From positions 1 through 11,933 of the forward strand of contig CAIPGJ010000104.1 of the NCBI GenBank assembly GCA_903864555.1: DNA of 11,933 bases. The letters run 5' to 3'. Below are positions 1 to 7,180 of the stretch, in pieces; the first letter of the stretch is position 1, and every line of letters begins with the position of its first letter. Source of the DNA: an uncultured Pseudomonadota bacterium. GTDB taxonomy: Bacteria > Pseudomonadota > Gammaproteobacteria > Burkholderiales > SG8-39. A model generated the notes under the pieces. The model searched no databases. It was not told where the DNA came from and saw only the letters and a program-made list of their open reading frames with translations. A program made the position numbers and the translations under genes.

Positions 1-1
1 C

Positions 2-979
2 ATGAAAGCCATCGTCTGCAGCCGCATCGGACCGCCTGAATCACTCACCGTGGAGGACCTGCCTTCGCCGGTCCCCGCCGCGGGCGAGATCCTCGTCAGC
101 GTGAAGGCGGCCGGGGTCAATTTTCCCGATGCGCTGGTGATACAGGGGAAGTACCAGCACGCCCAGTCGCTACCCTTCACGCCGGGCAAGGAAGTCTCCG
201 GGGTGGTGCTCGCCTGCGGTGATGGCGTGTCCGGCTACCAGCCCGGCGAGCGTGTCTGTGCCTACTTGTCACACGGCGCCTTTGCGTCGGAGATCACGGT
301 GAAGGCCGACTATGCCGTGGCGCATCTGCCCGACGGTGTCGATTTCGTGCAGGCGGCCGCCTTTCCGCTGGTCTACAGCACCAGCATGCATGTGCTGGTT
401 GACCGCGGCCGGCTGCAGCCCGGCGAAACCCTGCTGGTGCTGGGCGCCTCCGGTGGTGTGGGCATTGCAGCGGTGCAACTGGGCAAGCTGCTCGGGGCGC
501 GCGTGATCGCCTGCGCGTCCTCGCAGGAGAAACTGGATTTCTGCCGACGGCATGGCGCCGACGAGCTGATCAATTACGAGCAGGAGGACCTGCGCGAGGC
601 CATCAATCGTCTCACCGACAAACGCGGGGTCGATGTGGTCTGCGACCCGGTCGGGGGGCGTTACGCCGAGCCGGCCGTGCGCGGCATGGCCTGGAATGGC
701 CGGTATTGCGTGGTCGGGTTTGCTGCCGGTGACATCCCGAAGATTCCCGTCAACCTCATGCTGCTGAAAGGCTGTTCGGTGCTGGGCTGCGCCTTCGGCA
801 GCTTCGCCCGGCGCGATTCCCGGTCCTTCAGCGCCAACATGGCGCGCATGCTGGCCTGGATGGGCGAGGGACGCTTGACGCCGGTGGTAACCGCCACCTA
901 CCCGCTGGAGCGCACGCCGGCGGCCCTGCGCGATATGCTCGACCGCAAGGTCACCGGCAAGGTGGTGATCACTTTCTGA
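2..979 (+). CDS. Zinc-free MDR-family NAD(P)H:quinone oxidoreductase-like enzyme
   Basis: This 325-residue protein belongs to the medium-chain dehydrogenase/reductase superfamily, quinone oxidoreductase branch. These soluble enzymes use NADPH to reduce quinones or the double bond of enones or enoyl thioesters. The N-terminal GroES-like half (about 1-125) carries the NFPD signature at 40-43 and a PGKEVSGVV segment near 61-69, as in QOR-type proteins. The Rossmann half has the glycine motif LGASGGVG at 147-154. The cysteine/histidine ligands of zinc alcohol dehydrogenases are not seen. Length matches the family (about 325). The ATG is the second base of the window, so no ribosome-binding site is visible, but the N-terminus MKAIVCSRIG is the usual QOR start. 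It lies 156 bp upstream of the Bug receptor gene on the same strand and may be the end of an operon that begins outside the window. The substrate is unknown; an enoyl or quinone reductase role in the neighbouring catabolic pathway is inference. Confidence 0.88.
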   Translation: MKAIVCSRIGPPESLTVEDLPSPVPAAGEILVSVKAAGVNFPDALVIQGKYQHAQSLPFTPGKEVSGVVLACGDGVSGYQPGERVCAYLSHGAFASEITVKADYAVAHLPDGVDFVQAAAFPLVYSTSMHVLVDRGRLQPGETLLVLGASGGVGIAAVQLGKLLGARVIACASSQEKLDFCRRHGADELINYEQEDLREAINRLTDKRGVDVVCDPVGGRYAEPAVRGMAWNGRYCVVGFAAGDIPKIPVNLMLLKGCSVLGCAFGSFARRDSRSFSANMARMLAWMGEGRLTPVVTATYPLERTPAALRDMLDRKVTGKVVITF

Positions 980-998
980 GAGGTGTTCGCCCAGTGCA

Positions 999-1035
999 TT
1001 CAACTGGAATGGAATGGTGTTCTGAAATATACTTT
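999..1035 (+). promoter_or_regulatory. AT-rich candidate promoter/operator upstream of the Bug receptor gene
   Basis: The 156-bp gap between the MDR gene and the Bug receptor contains a local AT-rich island in otherwise GC-rich DNA. TATACT at 1028-1033 matches the -10 consensus at five of six positions. TGGAAT at 1005-1010, 17 bp upstream, is only a weak -35 (three of six). The interval holds GGAAT repeats (1006-1010 and 1011-1015) facing TTCTGAA (1020-1026), which loosely resembles the imperfect palindromes bound by IclR- or LysR-type regulators. No regulator gene is present in the window, so operator identity is speculation. The rest of the gap shows nothing else recognisable. Confidence 0.3.
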
Positions 1036-1135
1036 TACGTTGCAAACACCGTACGTGCCTCCGCGGAAAATGGAGGCCGTTGCCGGGCGCAGCAGGCAGC
1101 AGGCACCCGCCGCTGCGATCAACCAAGGAGGCAGG

Positions 1136-2125
1136 ATGTTCATTTTTACCAACCGGACCATGCAGGCCGTGCAGGGGCTTGCCGCCGGCGCCGCGCTGCT
1201 GATGGCTGGCCAGGGCAGCAGCCAGGCACAGCAGTACCCCGCCAAGCCCATCCGCATACTGGTGGGGCAGGCCTCCGGTGGCGGCACCGACCTGGTGGCC
1301 CGCGTGATCGGCGACAAGCTGCGTGACAACCTCAAGCAGCCGGTGATCGTCGACAACCGTCCGGGTGCCGCCGGCATGATCGCCTCCAAGGCCGGGGCCG
1401 AAGCCGCCCCCGATGGTTACACGCTGCTGGCGGCCGGCATGAGCTCCACCGTGAGCCCCAGCCTGTACAAGGCCGTGCCCTACGATGCCGTCAATGGCGT
1501 GCAGGCCATCGCGCCGCTCATGTCCTTTCCCTTCGTCATCGTGGTCAATCCCAAGACGCCAGCCTCGAACCTGAAGGAGTTCATCGAGTTCGTGAAGAAG
1601 AATGCGGCCGGCCTCAATGTGGCCACCGGCGGCGCCACCACCACGGTGACGGCCGAACTGTTCTCGCAGATGGTGGGCACCACCAAGTTCACCTTTATCC
1701 CCTTCAACGGCAGCGCCCCCGCGGTGGTATCGGTGATCAGCGGCGACAGCCATGCCATGTTCAGCGACTTGCCCTCTGCGGCGGCGCAGGTGAAGAGCGG
1801 CGCGGTGCGCGCCATCGCCACCAGCGGCGATCGGCGCTTCGCCCTGGCACCGGACATCCCCACGGCCAGGGAGTCCGGCATGCCTGACTTCGTGGTGTCC
1901 TCCTGGTACGGCTTGTTCGGACCGGCGAAGATGCCCATGGACATCGTCAACCTGCTCAACAGCCAGATGCGCGGCATCGTCAACCAGCCCGATGTGGCGC
2001 AGAAGTTTGCCGGCATGGGCGGGGAACCGTGGGTGGACAGCGTGGAAGGATTCTCGCGCACCTATCAGAACGATCTGGCCCGCTGGAAAAAAGTGATCTT
2101 GCAAGGCAAGATACCGCTGCTCTGA
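1136..2125 (+). CDS. Bug/TctC-family tripartite tricarboxylate transporter substrate-binding protein
   Basis: This 329-residue periplasmic receptor belongs to the Bug (Bordetella uptake gene) / TctC family, which binds carboxylates and other small polar ligands. The start is chosen at 1136 because AAGGAG sits at 1125-1130 with proper spacing and the next residues form a signal peptide; the same frame is open from 983 but the extra 51 residues look non-coding. The signal has a basic N-region (NR), a hydrophobic core (about 11-24) and a likely cleavage after SQA at residue 31. The mature protein begins QQYPAKPIRILVGQASGGGTDLVAR, the typical family opening, followed by VDNRPGAAG and DGYTLL further on. 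Membrane subunits of a TctA/TctB transporter are absent nearby, as is usual for orphan Bug receptors, which may instead deliver ligand to a distant transporter or act as sensors. It lies 178 bp ahead of the CoA-transferase gene, which suggests the ligand is the acid to be activated. Confidence 0.93.
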   Translation: MFIFTNRTMQAVQGLAAGAALLMAGQGSSQAQQYPAKPIRILVGQASGGGTDLVARVIGDKLRDNLKQPVIVDNRPGAAGMIASKAGAEAAPDGYTLLAAGMSSTVSPSLYKAVPYDAVNGVQAIAPLMSFPFVIVVNPKTPASNLKEFIEFVKKNAAGLNVATGGATTTVTAELFSQMVGTTKFTFIPFNGSAPAVVSVISGDSHAMFSDLPSAAAQVKSGAVRAIATSGDRRFALAPDIPTARESGMPDFVVSSWYGLFGPAKMPMDIVNLLNSQMRGIVNQPDVAQKFAGMGGEPWVDSVEGFSRTYQNDLARWKKVILQGKIPLL

Positions 2126-2303
2126 AAGCGGCCTGATGTCTTTCCGCTGCGACGCCGGTCCGGGGTTACCCGGAACGGCACCGCATCCAGCCTGGCGGGG
2201 GCCGCGCAATGACGGCCCCATGCCAGTCTCACGTTCCATCAATTGAAATCCGACCGCTGCGATGCTGTCCCCGACAGGCAGCGCGGTCCCACTGGAGAAG
2301 AGC

Positions 2304-3503
2304 ATGCCTGTTCCGAGCCCCCTGAAGGGTGTGCGCATCATCGCCCTGGAGCATTTCGTCGCGGGGCCCTATGGCTCCATGCTGCTGGCCGACTGGGGCG
2401 CCGAGGTCATCCGCATCGAACGCCCGGGCGTCGGCGAGGCCATGCGCAACCCGGTGTTCACCAACCAGCAGGGCCAGCTGGTGCCGCTGGTCTACATGAT
2501 CTGCAACCGCAACAAGAAGTGCATCACCCTCAACATGAAGTCGGATGAAGGCCGCAAGGTCTTCGCCGACCTGGTGAAGGATGCCGACATCGTCTGGGAG
2601 AACCAGGCGCCCGATGCACTCGGCAAGATGGGTTTCGATTTCGAATCGCTGAAGCAGATCAACCCGCGCATCATCTATACCTCGATCAGCGGCTTCGGCC
2701 ACGATGACCTGTTTCCCGGGCCGCTGGCCGACCGGCCGGCCCTGGACTTCATCGCCCAGGCGATGAGCGGTCTGATGTGGGGGCCGACCTTCGGCCAGCA
2801 TCCGATGTGGCTGGGGCTGCCGATCACCGACACCGTCACCGGGATCTTTGCCGCGATGGGCGTGATGGGCGCCCTGCGCGAGCGCGACCGCACCGGCGAG
2901 GCGCAGCGCGTGGACATCTCGCTCTATGACGTCTCTGCCGTGCTCAACGAGAAGAACATCGCTTTCCATTCCATCACCGGGCGCAAGCCCCATGGCATGA
3001 GCGAGATGACCAACCAGCTGGGCGTGATCCAGGCCTCCGACGGCTTCCTCGTCATTGGCGTGGTGAACAATGCCGCCTGGCCGGGCTTCTGCGAGCTGCT
3101 CGGCCGCCCGGACATGGCCACCGACCCGCGCCTGGCCAACCTCAAACTGCGTGCCGACCATTACGAATCAGTGGTGCGTCCGGTGCTGGATACCTGGTGC
3201 GGGGCCCATACCGTCGATGGCGCGGTGCAGAAGATTCTTGCTCTGGGCATTGCCGCGGGGCCGGTGCAGACCCACGACCAGGTCATGGCCTGCCCCCAGT
3301 TGAATGCGCGCGACATGTTCGTGAAGTTCGACTCTGAACACGGCCCCATCACTTCGGTGGGCAATCCCATCAAGTTCAGCGCCGAGAAATACCCGGCCGA
3401 GATGCCGGCTTCGCTGGGCGCACATACCGAGGAAGTCCTGCGCGACCTGCTCAAGCTGCCGGCGGCGGAGATTGTGAAAATGCGCGAGAAAGGCATCATC
3501 TAG
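2304..3503 (+). CDS. Class III acyl-CoA transferase (CaiB/BaiF family)
   Basis: This 399-residue protein is a family III CoA-transferase, which moves CoA between carboxylic acids through an enzyme-bound mixed anhydride; members act as interlocked cytosolic dimers. The start at 2304 is preferred over an in-frame ATG at 2262 because GGAGAAG (2294-2300) precedes it and MPVPSPLKGVRII is a typical N-terminus. Family hallmarks are LKGVRIIALEHFVAGPYGSMLLADWGAEVIRIERPG (7-42, read as separate blocks LKGVRI, GPYGS, LADWGAEVI), the NxxKKCITLN region (70-77), the D..GFxSL..INPRIIYTSISGFG region (to about 132), and GEAQRVDISLYD (199-209). Asp209 in SLYD aligns by pattern with the catalytic aspartate of formyl-CoA transferase (Asp169). 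It is followed after one base by the FAD-dehydrogenase gene, strongly implying co-transcription. A role activating the pathway's acid substrate, with a later acyl-CoA intermediate as donor, is inference; the acid is unknown. Confidence 0.93.
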   Translation: MPVPSPLKGVRIIALEHFVAGPYGSMLLADWGAEVIRIERPGVGEAMRNPVFTNQQGQLVPLVYMICNRNKKCITLNMKSDEGRKVFADLVKDADIVWENQAPDALGKMGFDFESLKQINPRIIYTSISGFGHDDLFPGPLADRPALDFIAQAMSGLMWGPTFGQHPMWLGLPITDTVTGIFAAMGVMGALRERDRTGEAQRVDISLYDVSAVLNEKNIAFHSITGRKPHGMSEMTNQLGVIQASDGFLVIGVVNNAAWPGFCELLGRPDMATDPRLANLKLRADHYESVVRPVLDTWCGAHTVDGAVQKILALGIAAGPVQTHDQVMACPQLNARDMFVKFDSEHGPITSVGNPIKFSAEKYPAEMPASLGAHTEEVLRDLLKLPAAEIVKMREKGII

Positions 3504-3504
3504 C

Positions 3505-5001
3505 ATGCCGACTTCCAGCGCCGATATCGTGGTGGTGGGCGGTGGTGGTGCGGGCCTGGCTTGTGCCATCGAGGCGGCGCGTGCCGGCGCCAGTGTCATT
3601 GTGCTGGAGAAAGGCGATGCGCTGGGGGGCACCACCGGCTGGTCGGTGGGCTCCTATACCACCAGCAGCACGCCGCACCAGCGCAAGGCCGGTGTGGTAG
3701 ACAGTCGCGCACAGCACTTTGCCGATATGGACAAGGTCAATGCCGCTGCCACGCGCGCAGGTCATACCGACAACCTGGAACTGCGCAGATTGCTGACGGA
3801 CCATTCGCCGGCCACCTTCCAGTGGCTGATGGACCTGGGCATCGAGTTCATCGGTCCCAATCCGGAGCCGCCGCACAGCCAGCCACGCATGCACAATGTC
3901 ATCCCCAGTGCCACCGCCTTCGTCTACTTCATGGAGCGTGAATGTCGCAGGCTGGGCGTGGACCTTCGCCTCAGTCACGAAGTCACCGGCCTGCAGATGG
4001 ACGGGGGCCGGGTGGCCGGGATACGCGCGCGCCGGCCCGATGGCACGGAGACGGTCTGCATGGGCAGGCGCGGCGTGGTGCTGGCCGCCGGCGATTTTGC
4101 CGCCGGCAAGACCCTGCTCCAGCGCTACCTGCCGCAGGAGGTGGTCAAGGCGGACTCGGTCAATCCGCATGTCACCGGCGACGGCATCCGCATGGGCGAG
4201 GCGCTGGGCGCCACCATCATCAACGGCGGCCACGCCAATTCGCCGCGCATGCGCTTCGTGCCGGCCGCGCCCACCTGGTTCCACCGCATTCCGCCCTGGC
4301 GCATCTTCACGCGCACGCTGCACTGGATCTGGGACTGGGTGCCCCCGGCGCTGTTGCGCCCCTTCATCATGCAGTTCATCACCACGGCGCTGGGGCCGGA
4401 GCCCTCCATCTTCCGTGCCGGCGGCCTGCTGGTGGGGCGGCCGGGGCAGATCATTCCGGTGGACCTGGGCAGCCTCGCCCTGCATCTGGCGCGCCAACCG
4501 GAAAATCTGGCCTACATCCTCTTCGACGATGCCACGGCGCAGAAGCTCAATGCCTGGCCCAACTTCATCTCCACCGCGCCAGGTATCGCCTATGCCTACC
4601 TGTCCGACTACGCACGGGCCCGACCCGACCTGTATCGCAAGGCCGACACGCTGGAGGCGCTGTGCGCAAGGATAGGCGTTGATGTTGCAGCCTTGCACCA
4701 GCATCTCGCGGCCTTGCCGGTGGAGCCGGGCGCGACAAGACCCTTGCAGCAGGGGCCATTTCATGCACTGGGACCTGCACGGGCCTACGTCACCATCACC
4801 GAGGGCGGTCTCAGCGTGGACGGCCGACTGCGCGTCATCGATGCGCAGAAGAGGCCCATCGCAGGCCTGTATGCCGCCGGCTCCACCGGTCAGGGCGGCC
4901 TGCTGATTGAAGGTCACGGGCATCATGTTTCCTGGGCCTTCGTGTCCGGTCGCATCGCGGCCTGGAGCGTGCTGGAGCGCGAGTTCCCGGCGCTCACCTG
5001 A
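3505..5001 (+). CDS. FAD-dependent dehydrogenase, FAD_binding_2 superfamily
   Basis: This 498-residue flavoprotein is of the fumarate reductase/succinate dehydrogenase flavoprotein and 3-ketosteroid 1-dehydrogenase superfamily. The N-terminal dinucleotide-binding fold reads DIVVVGGGGAGLACAIEAA (7-25), ending with the ribose-binding acid in VLEK (E35). An internal VVLAAGDFAAG block (191-201) corresponds to the ATGGFxxN region of relatives, and the C-terminal FAD site reads GLYAAGSTGQGG (454-465). Residues 258-296 are unusually rich in Trp, Phe, Ile and Pro (WFHRIPPWRIF, LHWIWDWVPP, FIMQFI), which could make a membrane-contacting surface or a hydrophobic substrate lid. There is no signal peptide. 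The start codon follows the CoA-transferase stop after one base, with GAGAAAGG (3486-3493) as a plausible distant ribosome-binding site. The reaction is likely a C-C desaturation or enoate reduction on a hydrophobic acid or its CoA ester; the substrate cannot be named from the sequence. Confidence 0.88.
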   Translation: MPTSSADIVVVGGGGAGLACAIEAARAGASVIVLEKGDALGGTTGWSVGSYTTSSTPHQRKAGVVDSRAQHFADMDKVNAAATRAGHTDNLELRRLLTDHSPATFQWLMDLGIEFIGPNPEPPHSQPRMHNVIPSATAFVYFMERECRRLGVDLRLSHEVTGLQMDGGRVAGIRARRPDGTETVCMGRRGVVLAAGDFAAGKTLLQRYLPQEVVKADSVNPHVTGDGIRMGEALGATIINGGHANSPRMRFVPAAPTWFHRIPPWRIFTRTLHWIWDWVPPALLRPFIMQFITTALGPEPSIFRAGGLLVGRPGQIIPVDLGSLALHLARQPENLAYILFDDATAQKLNAWPNFISTAPGIAYAYLSDYARARPDLYRKADTLEALCARIGVDVAALHQHLAALPVEPGATRPLQQGPFHALGPARAYVTITEGGLSVDGRLRVIDAQKRPIAGLYAAGSTGQGGLLIEGHGHHVSWAFVSGRIAAWSVLEREFPALT

Positions 5002-5059
5002 CCCAGTGCTGCCGCGCCTATACTGGCGTCCCACTGAGCGACCCGACGGAAAAATCGCC

Positions 5060-5614
5060 ATGCCTTTACCCGCATCCACAAGCCGCAAGCCCATGCATAC
5101 GCGCACCATCGTGATGGATGGTTATGAGCGCGACGACGGTTTGTTCGACATCGACGGCCGCATCACCGACGTCAAGACCACCCAGTACATCACCGAGTCG
5201 GAACGCGTGGTGGAGCCGGGTGAGGCCCTGCACGACATGTCGATACGCCTCGTGGTGGATGCCGCCATGACCGTGCAGGAGATCCATGCCGTCACCGATT
5301 TCAGTCCGCATCCGGCTTGTCCGGAGGCGACGGCCAAGCTGCAGCGTCTCAAGGGCCTCAACCTGATGAAGGGCTGGCGTATCGCCATCCGGGAGCAACT
5401 GGCCGGTGCCGAGGGTTGTGCCCACCTGAAGGAGTTGTTGAACGCCATGGCCAGCGGTGCCTTCCAGGCGCTCACCGTGGTGAGAAAGCGCAGCCTCCGG
5501 GAAGCCGGCGGCGAATTCCGCCCAGGCAAGCTGGAAAGCTGCCTGGCTTATTCCAGCTCGGGGCCGCTGGTGGAGCGCAAGTGGCCGCAGTTCTTCATCA
5601 GGCGTTCCGACTAG
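5060..5614 (+). CDS. DUF2889 family protein
   Basis: This 184-residue protein matches the DUF2889 pattern by eye; the biochemical function of the family is not established. The start at 5060 is favoured because GGAA (5048-5051) sits 8 bases upstream, the gene then begins 58 bp after the FAD-dehydrogenase stop, and the family-like core begins soon after (HTRTIVMDGYERDDGLFDIDGR is the recognisable opening, 13-34). The same frame is open further upstream to 4907, inside the dehydrogenase gene, which I treat as chance. Candidate functional residues are His58 in LHDMSI, His85 and Cys87 in SPHPACP, and Cys120 and His122 in GCAHLKELL; clustered Cys/His residues could bind a metal, but that is inference. 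There is no signal peptide or membrane segment, so it is probably cytosolic. It is the last gene of the operon, ending just before a strong terminator, and its position after a CoA-transferase and flavoprotein suggests an accessory or catalytic role in that pathway. Confidence 0.85.
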   Translation: MPLPASTSRKPMHTRTIVMDGYERDDGLFDIDGRITDVKTTQYITESERVVEPGEALHDMSIRLVVDAAMTVQEIHAVTDFSPHPACPEATAKLQRLKGLNLMKGWRIAIREQLAGAEGCAHLKELLNAMASGAFQALTVVRKRSLREAGGEFRPGKLESCLAYSSSGPLVERKWPQFFIRRSD

Positions 5615-5634
5615 CACACGCGAGGTCCCGCACC

Positions 5635-5670
5635 AATGAAAACGGCGGACCGAAGTCCGCCGTTTTCATT
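5635..5670. terminator. Bidirectional intrinsic terminator between convergent genes
   Basis: A perfect 16-bp stem (5635-5650 paired with 5655-5670) closes on a CGAA tetraloop. The GC core is CGGCGGAC, flanked on one side by AAAA and on the other by TTTT, so each strand gives a GC-rich hairpin followed by a short U-rich run (TTTTCATTTT on the + strand; TTTTCATTGG on the - strand). It lies 20 bp after the DUF2889 stop and 17 bp after the acyl-CoA dehydrogenase stop on the opposite strand, so it can end both transcripts. Confidence 0.92.
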
Positions 5671-5687
5671 TTGCGAGGCAGTTCCGG

Positions 5688-6860
5688 TCAGGCGATGACG
5701 CCGGCGCGGATGCGGTTGCGCGCGATCAGCTGGCGATGCACTTCCGACGGGCCTTCCAGCACGCGCCAGGTGCGGATGCGGTTGGCCATGGCCTGCAGCG
5801 GGAGCTCCTTGGTCATGCCCATGCCGCCAAAGCTCTGCATGGCCTGGTCAACGACCTCGGTCGCCATCTCGGTGGAGTAGACCTTGATCATGGACAGTTC
5901 CGAGCGCAGGCGCTCGCCCTTCTTCACGCGGTCGGCCGCGTCGATCAGCATCAGGCGCAGCGCATACATCTTGGTCGTGGCATCGGCGATCCACCACTGG
6001 ATGGCCTGGCGGTCGGCCAGCAGCACGCCGAAGGTTTTGCGCTGGGTCACGTGGTCGATCATCATGTTGACGGCGCGATGGGCAAAGCCCAGGCACCAGG
6101 CGCCGATCTGCAGGCGGCGCACCGACAGGCGCTGCTGCATCGGGCCATAGCCCTGACCTTCCTGGCCGAGGATGTTGCCTGCCGGAATGCGGCATTCCTC
6201 GAACAGCAGTTCGGCCGTGTAGGCGCCGCCGATCATGGGGATCTTGCGCACGAAATGAAAGCCCGGGGTGTCCTTGTCGACGAGGAAGGCGGAGATGCCG
6301 CCCTTGGAACCCTTGTCGCGGTTGGTCGCAGCCATGACGATGCCGAAGTCGGACTCGGGCACGCGGCTGGTCCAGATCTTGCGGCCGTTGATGACGTATT
6401 CATCACCTTCGCGGCGCGCCGTGGTCAGCATGGCAGAGGGGTCGCCACCGGCACCCGGCTCGGAAATCGCGATGAAGGATTTCTTCTCGCCTGCGGCATA
6501 GGGCAGCAGGTATTTCTCGCGCTGCTCCGGTGTGCAGGTCATCATGAGCATGGCGAGGTTGGGTGAATCCGGCAGCGGCTTGAACGGAGAGATCGTCTTG
6601 CCGAACTCGTACTGGATGGCCATCATGGCATCGGCGGGCAGGTCCGAGCCGCCGAACTCCTCGGGCACGTCCAGGCCCCACAGGCCGAGCGCCCTGGCCT
6701 TCTCCCGCAACCGTTGCTCGTCCGCCTTCTCGTAGGTGAGGCCCTGTCCGGTCGCTTCGCGCTCAAGGACCGACTTTTCCAGCGGCATCAGGTCTTCCTT
6801 CACGAAACGCCTGACGACGTCCACGATCATGCGGTGTTCTTCATTCAGCGGAAAATCCAT
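5688..6860 (-). CDS. Acyl-CoA dehydrogenase family protein
   Basis: This 390-residue flavoenzyme should oxidise an acyl-CoA to the 2,3-enoyl-CoA and pass electrons to electron-transfer flavoprotein. The start is at MDFPLNEEHR, the usual ACAD opening; GAGAGAGGG lies just upstream on the minus strand (6865-6873), and the 151 further open codons upstream look non-coding. Recognisable blocks are GLDVPEEFGG (62-71), the FAD/substrate segment AISEPGAGGDPSAM (131-144), RKTFG (274-278), the Q285xxQxxIAD region (285-293), FGGMGMTKELPL (344-355) and VLEGPSEVHRQLIARNRI (367-384). Glu369 sits where medium-chain acyl-CoA dehydrogenase has its catalytic base (Glu376). Length is normal for the family. It faces the DUF2889 gene across a shared terminator and diverges from the second Bug receptor gene. 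The acyl substrate cannot be deduced; a role in the same catabolic pathway as the CoA-transferase is likely from context. Confidence 0.93.
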   Translation of the reverse strand: MDFPLNEEHRMIVDVVRRFVKEDLMPLEKSVLEREATGQGLTYEKADEQRLREKARALGLWGLDVPEEFGGSDLPADAMMAIQYEFGKTISPFKPLPDSPNLAMLMMTCTPEQREKYLLPYAAGEKKSFIAISEPGAGGDPSAMLTTARREGDEYVINGRKIWTSRVPESDFGIVMAATNRDKGSKGGISAFLVDKDTPGFHFVRKIPMIGGAYTAELLFEECRIPAGNILGQEGQGYGPMQQRLSVRRLQIGAWCLGFAHRAVNMMIDHVTQRKTFGVLLADRQAIQWWIADATTKMYALRLMLIDAADRVKKGERLRSELSMIKVYSTEMATEVVDQAMQSFGGMGMTKELPLQAMANRIRTWRVLEGPSEVHRQLIARNRIRAGVIA

Positions 6861-7180
6861 GCATCCCTCTCTCTGGTTTCTATGGTCGGGCTGGCAGGCA
6901 CGCAGGGGCAATCGTCGCAACGGCTGCTGCAACCTCCAGGCATCGAAACTGCGCTTCATGCCTGTGGCCGGGGCCAGGGAATCCTGGCGGGCGGTGCTGC
7001 GACGACTGCCGCAATGGGCGCGCCGCCGTCGGGCGAAGACACGGTGACTAGCGCGGACAATCTTCTCACACTTCGGCAAGGCCCGGCCATGCCGCCCCGG
7101 CCCTGGGCGATAATGTCGACCCGTCCGTGACCGGGCTCGCACAGCGGGTCGGGCGGCCGAATACATCAGGAGACTGTCCC
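6861..7180. promoter_or_regulatory. Divergent intergenic region between acyl-CoA dehydrogenase and second Bug receptor
   Basis: This 320-bp gap must hold the promoters for both divergent genes. For the + strand gene the best -10-like sequence is GATAAT at 7109-7114, with no convincing -35 at 17 bp. On the minus strand only the ribosome-binding site (6865-6873) is clear. Open frames run through the gap on both strands but show no family-like content. No tRNA, strong hairpin or clean operator was found by eye. Confidence 0.4.
7168..7172 (+). promoter_or_regulatory. Ribosome-binding site fixing the start of the second Bug receptor
   Basis: AGGAG lies 8 bases before the ATG at 7181. This decides for 7181 over an in-frame ATG at 7127, which has no comparable site and would put 18 extra residues in front of the signal peptide. 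Confidence 0.8.

Noticed and set aside
2159..2174. Hairpin TCCGGG-GTTA-CCCGGA after the first Bug gene as a terminator
   Set aside because: The stem is only 6 bp and no T run follows. It may be chance in GC-rich DNA, and the genes around it probably share a transcript.
269..2341. 690-codon open frame on the minus strand
   Set aside because: It runs antisense to the MDR and Bug genes, whose family motifs are unmistakable, and its residues (His/Gly/Ala-rich) show no domain pattern. High GC content explains its length.
3496..5109. 537-codon minus-strand frame opposite the FAD-dehydrogenase
   Set aside because: The + strand encodes a complete flavoprotein with GxGxxG and C-terminal FAD motifs; the antisense product is compositionally biased and has no recognisable domain.
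6714..7130. Open frame on the + strand through the 6861-7180 gap as a small gene
   Set aside because: It overlaps the 5' end of the acyl-CoA dehydrogenase, has no ribosome-binding site and no recognisable content.
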